DNA of 64,000 bases, taken from assembly GCF_964275005.1 (NCBI RefSeq), contig NC_092705.1:7614641-7678640 (forward strand), written 5' to 3'. Source of the stretch: Diadema setosum. Taxonomy: Eukaryota > Echinodermata > Echinoidea > Diadematoida > Diadematidae. Made by a program: the position numbers and the translations under genes. Shown piece by piece: positions 60,901 to 64,000 of the stretch. Under the pieces are notes generated by a model that saw only the letters and a program-made list of their open reading frames with translations, was not told the origin of the DNA and did no database searches. Positions within the stretch are counted from its first letter, which is position 1; the number at the start of each line of letters is the position of its first letter.

Positions 60901-63688
60901 ATTACATAATAATGACCTTGATATTTAATCCAAATTTTGATAAAAACAATAAATCGCTCCATTTTCCTCATTGCACTGCATATAAATATATGTTTTGAAA
61001 GACTTTTCACAGAGCAATATTTCAAGAATTATGAAAGCTGACATTCTACCATATTAGGGAGCTAAACTATTTCTGCTCTTCTTTCAGATTTTGTGTCAAT
61101 TTGATCATGAATGTTATACCCTTGACCTTGAAGTACTTCTAAAAATAGCTGTAAATTTGTAAACTACAAAGTACACACACGACAGGTGTTTTATGGCATG
61201 ATACACTTGTGATTCTTCCACAAACACAAAAGCTTTTTATAGTGTAAATGTTATATACTGGAATTAATCTATACATGCTTGCAAGATATGTTACAATCAA
61301 TTGCTTTGTTCTGACAATGACCCTCAATTTATGACCTTCAAAATTGTGAGAAATGCCTATTCCTCTCCATAAAGACCTGTATTAAAGTACGTAATAATAA
61401 TTGATAATTATGGACATTAAAAAATTCTTATTCTAGCCTGTGAAACGCACATTAAAAGGACTGAGAGTCTTCTTTTTCGGGGGAATTTGTTCTGTACCTA
61501 ATGAAAACTTTCAAAATCATTCAATTCTTATGTATTTTCTTGTTTTTGGAATTTCCTATGTATTTCTTTGTTTTTTATTTTCTGCAGCATAACCATGTTT
61601 TTTTTTTATTGGAAATTGTCACAGCCCACTTTTCTACCATAACTAGAATAGAATTAACCAATCAAAGTGATAGATAGTAAAAATGGTTAAGTTTTTATGA
61701 GTTTCACCACAAAAAGCACTGTTTTCCATAGGAAATGCACACAAAATCACAAGATATTACTGTCCCCTTTTTTGATTGAAACTGAGGGTCATTGTCAGAA
61801 CAGAGTAATTAATTGTAACATATCTCGCAAACACGTATAGATTAATTCCAGTATATAACATTTACATCATAAAAAGCTTCTGTGTTTGTCGAAGAATAAC
61901 AAGTATATCATGCCATAAAACACCTCTTGTGTGTGTAATTGTAGTTAACAAATTTACAGCTATTTTTAGAAGCACTTCAAGGTCAAAGATATAACATTCA
62001 TGATCAAATTGACACTAAATCTGAAAGATGAGCAGAAATAGTTTAGCACCCTAATATGGTAGAATGTCAGCTTTCATAATTCTTGAAATATTGCTTTGTA
62101 AAAAGTCTTTCAAAACACATTTACATGCAGTGCAATGAGGAAAATGGAGCGATTTATTGTTTTTTATCAAATTTTGGATTAAATATCAAGGTCATTATTA
62201 TGTAATAAAAGTGCTTTGTGGTATATATTACTAAAATATGTATAACAGTCTATCCCAACTGCAAATATCACAGGGCTAGTGCTTTTCATCTTGAAAGCGT
62301 GGACATTTGAAATGTCCTCTAAACCCAATATGCGGTATTACATGGATGGCAGACTAGTCCTCAGAATTCACTGTTGGTGGCAGGATGAATGTAACGTAAT
62401 GACACACACAAATTATTGATAATGTGAATTATCCCTTCCACGTACATTAAGTAAACATGAAACTCATTTTCATCATATTTGCCGAACCAAGATGTATGTC
62501 TAATAATTGAAGCCTATCAAACTGGATTACAGGTATACAAATTTGTACATCACAGTACAAAACCATCATGGGTGAGTGGGACTATTTCATCCTACAGAAT
62601 AATAATACCTGAAGACATCTTCAAATATCTTTCTTTTATTACAGGCTGAATATATGCTGGCTTCATAAAAGTTCCACACAAATCCAACTTGTACTCTGAA
62701 CCTGTACTCATGTCACTGTATTGTATGTGACCCTGCCTCACAAAACAAACAAAAAGTCGCCAGATATGGATTTTTAGTTAAAAGTAGATTCTGAAAGAGC
62801 AGACTCTAAGCTTTAAAACGATGTATAACTCAATTCAAATGGACTCTTCTAACCTATCTAAATATTCGAAAGAAAGGACACACTCTGAAAAGTGTGAACT
62901 GAGAAAACAGGCTCTGAAGTACAGGGTGTATTCAAGCACTTAATCTTTACCAAGCTCTGCTAGGCTGTGGGATAAATTGAACAAAAAACAGGATGTTGAC
63001 CACCGGAGCAACAACAATGAAGGGATTATCAAATTAAGCTGATATTATACATGCTTCATTAGCACATTCTGTACATGATTAATGCCAACTTTCAATGCAG
63101 TAGCATCATTCTCTCCAAAGTTATTGGAGTTGAAAGTGAAGAGTATGGACAGGGTTTTTAAGAAATGAAAAGAGGGTTCTATGAGAAACAACTACTCACA
63201 CTATTCCACCAAAAAGTGTTCGAGAAAAACTGCTGAAAACACAAGTTCCTGTTTGTTTTATGATCCCAAACTTTAATACAATATAGAAAAAGACTTGCTC
63301 TTTCAGAATTTATGAAAAGCTCAAGATTGGTTAGGTTGACCCATTTCACCTATTTTCAGTCCTCTCATAAAATCGCTGTGTGCGACTTTTTGTTCGTTTT
63401 GTGGTGCGTGGTCACATATGATGAGTAAATCCCACTATACCTTTATTCCCAACACTTCAAACACTATTTTTTGTGTTTGGGAAGGGGAGGGGGAGGGGTG
63501 AGAGAGGAGGGGATATGAACAGGAGGATGAATTTGACTTCTGCTGACAAAAATTTAATCACACCTACCCTATCAAGGAGTCTGTCTTTGTACTCTCTGTT
63601 GATTGACGAGGCTGAAGCTTTCCATCCTGTGACTGGCGGTGCAGGAGAAGCTCGGATAAACTCTCATCTCTCGTCACGCTGTCTTGAC
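34911..63688 (-). CDS. CNTROB: Centrobin, 18 exons, N-terminal exons off the right edge
   Basis: Centrobin is a daughter-centriole protein needed for centriole assembly and stability; its C-terminal region binds tubulin and the centriole. Eighteen GT-AG exons with compatible phases give 1005 residues and a stop. The signature is residues about 85-150 (LRDGLERERCRRK, HCEDQISMLQARILEVQQLL, AVAQATEKKKDGMIAQLDK), which matches the human segment starting LRDALDSEHTRRKHCERHIQ as I remember it. A long Glu/Arg/Gln-rich coiled coil covers about 85-450. VGKLQTFLQAQCNEAVMMIS (450-470) matches the human VERLQAMLQAHWDEA block at the end of the coil. The rest is Ser/Pro/Gly-rich and low in order, with a basic tail ending in Trp-Arg as in human. 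Human centrobin has about 900 residues; here 1005 lack perhaps 180 more, so the disordered C-terminal half is longer. Introns hold most of the right-half repeats. Confidence 0.9.
35197..35402. mobile_element. TACTGTA-ended miniature element, family A (copy 1)
   Basis: TACTGTAAAAGTGGAAATTT at the left pairs with AAATATCTACTTTTACAGT at the right. The interior is rich in TTTTCGCG-type motifs. It lies between the last two centrobin exons; other copies are at 50017 and 58107. Confidence 0.85.
35969..36465. mobile_element. TIR element, ACAGTCAAACCTGTCT type
   Basis: ACAGTCAAACCTGTCTAAGC at the left pairs with TGCAGACAGGTTTGACTGT at the right. Interior blocks of GCGGCCAC(T) type lie near both ends. 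It is in the last centrobin intron; 497 bases, non-coding. Confidence 0.8.
36521..36759 (-). CDS. CNTROB: Centrobin exon q
   Basis: Acceptor TTGCTATCCAG, donor GTACAG/GTATCT. Residues 873-951, SGVIQKEKVAAGGSLVNRPT onward, then a Gly/Thr/Pro-rich stretch ending GPPSRGKVQ. Confidence 0.85.
36880..36971. mobile_element. 90-base TIR mini-element TTAACCCRTTGAGGAC (copy 1)
   Basis: The left TTAACCCATTGAGGACGAG pairs with CTCCTCATCGGGTTTA at the right. Sister copies at 38441 and 43717 share the interior AGTCC(C/T)GAGT and GGGAAATG motifs. Confidence 0.8.
37296..37322 (-). CDS. CNTROB: Centrobin 27-base microexon
   Basis: Acceptor TTTTTAAATCCAG, donor CATGC/GTATGT. It codes for RSREDDIM with split codons on both sides, giving Asp863 and Gln872. 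It fits because exon o ends in phase 1 and exon q starts with the matching two bases; it is also a multiple of three, so skipping would keep the frame. Confidence 0.65.
37945..38440. mobile_element. Family P palindromic element, left-truncated copy
   Basis: It matches 24346-24904 along most of its length, including GCACTTGACTT, CTCTTTCAGAA, TCTTCTCATCCAG and CACTCAATCCACATGTATA. The left tip is missing. It lies in a centrobin intron. Confidence 0.75.
38441..38533. mobile_element. 90-base TIR mini-element (copy 2)
   Basis: TCAACCCATTGAGGACAAGT at the left pairs with TCCTCAACAGGTTAA at the right. It directly abuts the family P copy on its left. Confidence 0.8.
38575..38683 (-). CDS. CNTROB: Centrobin exon o
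   Basis: Acceptor CTGTTACTAG, donor AAGAG/GTAAGG. Residues 827-862, LLEMSPAAEGQHTSRTGVLK onward. Confidence 0.83.
39350..39410 (-). CDS. CNTROB: Centrobin exon n
   Basis: Acceptor CTTTGTTTCAG, donor ACTAAG/GTAAGC. Residues 807-826, PVSSTQEDWKEVALQKYITK; predicted short helix. Confidence 0.83.
39756..40555 (+). mobile_element. G-run element, full copy with 6 bp flanking repeat
   Basis: TTAACCCTAACT at 39762 pairs with AGTTAGGGTTAA ending at 40549, and both are flanked by GGGTAC. Just inside the ends a run of 22 G (39807-39828) faces a run of 19 C (40514-40532), so the homopolymers are part of the inverted ends. The interior has TTATGTATTTTATTGTTTTT and TTATGTATTTCCTTGTTTTT. About 790 bases, non-coding, in a centrobin intron. 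Confidence 0.8.
40841..41190 (+). mobile_element. tRNA-derived SINE
   Basis: The head is tRNA-like, with box A TGGCTCAGTCGG (40847-40858) and box B GGTTCGAACCC (40890-40900). The body contains CTCTGTCCCTCGGATAGGAC and ATGGAGGTCCCGTGTATGAG. It ends in an (AAC)n tail at 41176-41189. Transcription by RNA polymerase III is inferred from the boxes. Confidence 0.85.
41311..41542 (-). CDS. CNTROB: Centrobin exon m
   Basis: Acceptor TTCCTGTAAAG, donor AAACAG/GTAGTC. Residues 730-805, GWISQHESTLSSSPTKEKAL onward; Ser/Pro-rich. The AG two-base remainder joins the next exon's C to make Ser806. Confidence 0.86.
41975..42185. mobile_element. TACTGTA-ended miniature element, family C (copy 1)
   Basis: Begins TACTGTACAGCAAGA and ends TCATTTTACAGTA. 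The interior holds GACATGAAATTTTC, CATTCAATGCATAGAGTGTA and AAGAACTTTTGCATG, shared with copies at 47275 and 54670. Confidence 0.8.
42305..42838 (-). CDS. CNTROB: Centrobin exon l (largest)
   Basis: Acceptor GACCTTCCAG, donor GGCTTAT/GTGAGT. Residues 552-728: a short helix (AIEEAQEKARLALRQIHLSR), then a Ser/Thr/Ala-rich stretch with YLPDFSDGENVNPREWLTRN and an acidic end. Confidence 0.87.
43323..43521 (-). CDS. CNTROB: Centrobin exon k
   Basis: Acceptor TTATTTGTAG, donor ATCAAAG/GTAATT. Residues 485-550, starting LLQSGHEAKMQSKFQPYTPV; Pro/Asp-rich, little predicted order. Confidence 0.85.
43717..43809. mobile_element. 90-base TIR mini-element (copy 3)
   Basis: TTAACCCGTTGAAGACTAGT at the left pairs with CTCGTCCTCAACGGGTTAA at the right. 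TTAA at both ends. In a centrobin intron. Confidence 0.85.
45443..45554 (-). CDS. CNTROB: Centrobin exon j
   Basis: Acceptor CTTCCGTTTAG, donor CCAAAG/GTAGGT. Residues 448-484, FGMVGKLQTFLQAQCNEAVM onward. It matches the conserved block that closes the human coiled-coil region. Confidence 0.88.
46180..46312. repeat. Direct and inverted copies of GGCAGAYTGTCGTTA
   Basis: GGCAGACTGTCGTTA (about 46192) and GGCAGATTGTCGTTA (about 46222) are followed by the inverse TTAACGACAATCTGCC (about 46293). Each is next to a GCACA or TGCGCA motif. The arrangement can form alternative hairpins. Confidence 0.65.
46366..46745 (+). repeat. Uninterrupted copy of the repeat found in the pogo intron
   Basis: Collinear with 17648-17974 plus 19080-19125 and without the 1.1 kb insert, so it shows the empty-site form. 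Non-coding; in a centrobin intron. Confidence 0.8.
47275..47481. mobile_element. TACTGTA-ended miniature element, family C (copy 2)
   Basis: It starts TACTGTACAGCAAGAAATAT and shares the GCATTATAGTGTACACAAGA block with the other copies. The right tip is degraded. Confidence 0.75.
47528..48262 (+). mobile_element. G-run element, diverged copy
   Basis: It starts TTAACCCTAAAAGGGCC, then six G and a run of 13 C (47581-47593), then AGATCTCGGCC. The interior matches the copy at 39756. The right end (GTCGAGGGGGGCGGATTCC) lacks a clear TIR and may be truncated. Confidence 0.7.
48944..49009 (-). CDS. CNTROB: Centrobin exon i
   Basis: Acceptor CTCTCCTCCAG, donor ACAAAA/GTGAGT. Residues 426-446, LTECQQEILKLSTKLEKIQQ; last part of the coiled coil. 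Confidence 0.87.
49295..49438. mobile_element. Short TIR element with telomere-like interior
   Basis: AGGACAATGACCC at the left pairs with GGGGGTAATTGTCCT at the right. The interior has degenerate CCCTAA units (CTAACCCTAACCC, CTCTAACCCTAT). Confidence 0.6.
49663..49955 (-). CDS. CNTROB: Centrobin exon h
   Basis: Acceptor GCATTGTTAG, donor TCTAG/GTGAGG. Residues 328-424: EKATLELSLQEARWEAKLRT, then heptads rich in Glu, Arg and Gln to EQRWNEAQQQYQS. Markedly GC-rich against the introns. Confidence 0.9.
50017..50228. mobile_element. TACTGTA-ended miniature element, family A (copy 2)
   Basis: TACTGTAAAAGTGGAAATTT at the left pairs with AAATATCCACTTTACAGTA at the right. The best preserved of the three copies; centrobin intron. 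Confidence 0.87.
51601..51807 (-). CDS. CNTROB: Centrobin exon g
   Basis: Acceptor TGACCTTCAG, donor GAAAAG/GTAAAA. Residues 259-327, including EWREKELALEQRISSLETER; coiled coil, phase 0 at both ends. Confidence 0.88.
53074..53830. mobile_element. TIR element, GTGACCCGCTACAACAAAA type
   Basis: GTGACCCGCTACAACAAAAA at the left pairs with TTTTGTTGTAGCGGGTCAC at the right; the similarity continues inward through the CCTAAAGTCG / CGACTTTAGG block. ATTT flanks both ends as a possible 4-base duplication. 757 bases, no significant frame, in the intron next to exon f. Confidence 0.85.
53876..54022 (-). CDS. CNTROB: Centrobin exon f
   Basis: Acceptor CTATTTCAG, donor GCAAAG/GTATCT. Residues 210-258, including KKRWEEAQQLAQLTNKQLES; coiled coil, phase 0 at both ends. 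Confidence 0.88.
54670..54839. mobile_element. TACTGTA-ended miniature element, family C (copy 3)
   Basis: TACTGTAAAACACTATATTT at the left and TCATTTTACAGTA at the right. The interior CGCGAAATTCGCGAAATT is itself palindromic. Confidence 0.82.
55244..55330 (-). CDS. CNTROB: Centrobin exon e
   Basis: Acceptor TCCCTGCAG, donor GAACAG/GTACAT. Residues 181-209, LITDQKRELTESRDQCESLR onward; coiled coil, phase 0 at both ends. Confidence 0.85.
55486..56565. mobile_element. TIR element with six 158-base tandem units rich in AGGTCA
   Basis: GTCCCCGCCG at 55486 is answered by CGGCGGGGAC ending at 56565. From about 55505 to 56455 six units of 148-159 bases repeat; the anchor GTGCCATCA starts near 55605, 55763, 55921, 56080, 56239 and 56387. 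Each unit holds AAGGTCAAAGGTCAAAG-type sequence. Near the right end is a run of CGGACGCACGGACACACGG type. The architecture matches the insert at 17975-19079. It lies in the centrobin intron between exons d and e. Confidence 0.85.
56885..57015. repeat. Fragment of the TTTAAAGGGA family
   Basis: CTCTTATGAAA, GAGCATACAATTCTAA and CTGAGATATCC match the interior of the element at 33711-34104. TIRs are absent. Confidence 0.5.
57564..57680 (-). CDS. CNTROB: Centrobin exon d
   Basis: Acceptor CTGACTCCAG, donor AAGATT/GTGAGT. Residues 142-180, TMAKVSASLRQREQEKVAAL onward; coiled coil. It aligns with human TLARVVEGWNRHEAERTEVL. Confidence 0.9.
57729..57925. repeat. (ATT)n/(ATC)n trinucleotide microsatellite
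   Basis: Nearly 200 bases of ATT with ATC interruptions, 49 bases upstream of centrobin exon d on the gene's strand. Isoleucine-rich frames here are artefacts. Confidence 0.95.
58107..58320. mobile_element. TACTGTA-ended miniature element, family A (copy 3)
   Basis: TACTGTAAAAGTGGACATTT at the left pairs with AAATATCTATTTTTACAG at the right; more diverged than the other two copies. Confidence 0.82.
58465..58832 (-). mobile_element. tRNA-derived SINE
   Basis: On the minus strand a Leu/Ser-like tRNA head has box A around TCGCGGCCGAGTGG (58810-58823) and box B GGTTCGAGCTCC (58752-58763). The body has AGCAAGGCACTTTATTCACA, TGCTGCTCTCCACCCAG and ATGGGTACCCGGTAGGATG, the central part found in several marine invertebrate SINEs. 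About 100 bases upstream of centrobin exon c's donor. Confidence 0.8.
58936..59052 (-). CDS. CNTROB: Centrobin exon c (most conserved)
   Basis: Acceptor CTCTTCCAG, donor GACAAG/GTGTGA. Residues 103-141, HCEDQISMLQARILEVQQLL then AVAQATEKKKDGMIAQLDK. This is the segment most like human centrobin. Confidence 0.92.
59575..59615. repeat. (CAGA)n-(CA)n microsatellite
   Basis: Five to six CAGA units followed by a CA tract, just downstream of centrobin exon b on the gene's strand. Confidence 0.9.
59702..59888 (-). CDS. CNTROB: Centrobin exon b
   Basis: Acceptor TTTTATACAG, donor CGAAAG/GTGATT. Residues 41-102: a Ser/His-rich linker, then ADNSLLAEMRLLRDGLERER followed by CRRK, where the coiled coil begins. 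A key part of the match to human centrobin. Confidence 0.88.
60047..62345. mobile_element. Long fold-back element with 566-568 base inverted arms
   Basis: 60762-61329 is the near-perfect inverse of 61780-62345: for example CATGTAATACCGCATATTGG at the outer left faces its complement at the outer right, and CTGACAATGACCCTC faces GAGGGTCATTGTCAG at the inner edge. The 450-base spacer holds a segment (about 61500-61765) related to the interior of the G-run elements. Left of the left arm, AGGGTCAATCCACGTCAAAT at 60047 looks like a transposon tip and has no partner on the right, so the right side may be truncated. No coding capacity; in a centrobin intron. Confidence 0.8.
62724..63418. mobile_element. 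TIR element, TATGTGACC…AACAAAAAGTCGC type
   Basis: TATGTGACCCTGCC and CACAAAACAAACAAAAAGTC at the left pair with GACTTTTTGTTCGTTTTGTG and GTGGTCACATA at the right. 695 bases, non-coding, in the intron left of centrobin exon a. The tip resembles the element at 53074-53830, but the interiors differ. Confidence 0.82.
63568..63688 (-). CDS. CNTROB: Centrobin exon a (first one in window)
   Basis: Acceptor TTCCCAG, donor ATAGG/GTAGGT. Residues 1-39 of the visible product, starting QDSVTRDESLSELLLHRQSQ. It begins with two bases of a split codon, so at least one upstream exon exists outside the window. Confidence 0.75.
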
Positions 63689-64000
63689 CTGGGAACAAGT
63701 ATCAAAATATTATATTGTGTAATGACACTGACTTGTTGATTTTTTTTTGTTGTCTGAGTGTCTCCTCATATCATTCATACCAGTTGTTCAAGTAGCCATA
63801 AAAGATCCTACGAATAACTACACCGTGCAATAGAAATGTCTCCTACATCAAAATCCTGCCATACTTAAGTATTCCTTTTATCTAAACAATAACAAATAAA
63901 AGTGACTGTACTTTCTAATGCAAGCCTTTAGAATTTGTTAGTTAGGCTACTGTCATGAAGGATACAGAATTCCTTGTAAATATTAGCACATAATACATGT
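63689..64000. other. Centrobin intron running off the window
   Basis: AT-rich sequence upstream of exon a on the minus strand. No further exon is recognised before the edge. Confidence 0.5.

Overview
The window is nuclear DNA of a multicellular animal: AT-rich, with long introns, GT-AG splice sites and a dense load of short interspersed elements. Two tRNA-derived SINEs, many terminal-inverted-repeat (TIR) miniatures and an esterase-type LINE point to a marine invertebrate. An echinoderm is my best guess, from repeat style and not from any database search.

The best-supported gene is centrobin (CNTROB), a daughter-centriole coiled-coil protein. It occupies the minus strand from 63688 down to a stop codon at 34911. 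I resolved 18 exons with matching splice phases, giving 1005 residues. The N-terminal exons lie beyond the right edge. Its introns carry most of the repeats of the right half.

The second intact gene is a pogo/Tigger-type transposase-like gene on the plus strand. Exon 1 is 16163-16429 and exon 2 is 19363-20994, coding for 632 residues: two helix-turn-helix regions, a DDD catalytic core and a C-terminal PHD finger. Its 2.9 kb intron holds one repeat nested in another.

Layout: 1-7300 carries a minus-strand exon coding for a CUB-like extracellular module, a possible signal-peptide exon, and a non-coding 2.9 kb element with short inverted ends and ten copies of a 15-base motif. 8460-11870 is a decayed minus-strand LINE. 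12300-16000 is mostly featureless. 16163-20994 is the transposase gene. 21000-34600 holds miniature elements, a 415 bp palindrome, a LINE fragment nested in another repeat, and two possible plus-strand exons of an unidentified gene. 34600-64000 is centrobin, with repeats in the introns, among them a long fold-back, an AGGTCA-rich tandem array and several multi-copy families.

The genes show no operon-like relationship. No rRNA gene, intact tRNA gene, CRISPR array or prokaryotic feature was seen.
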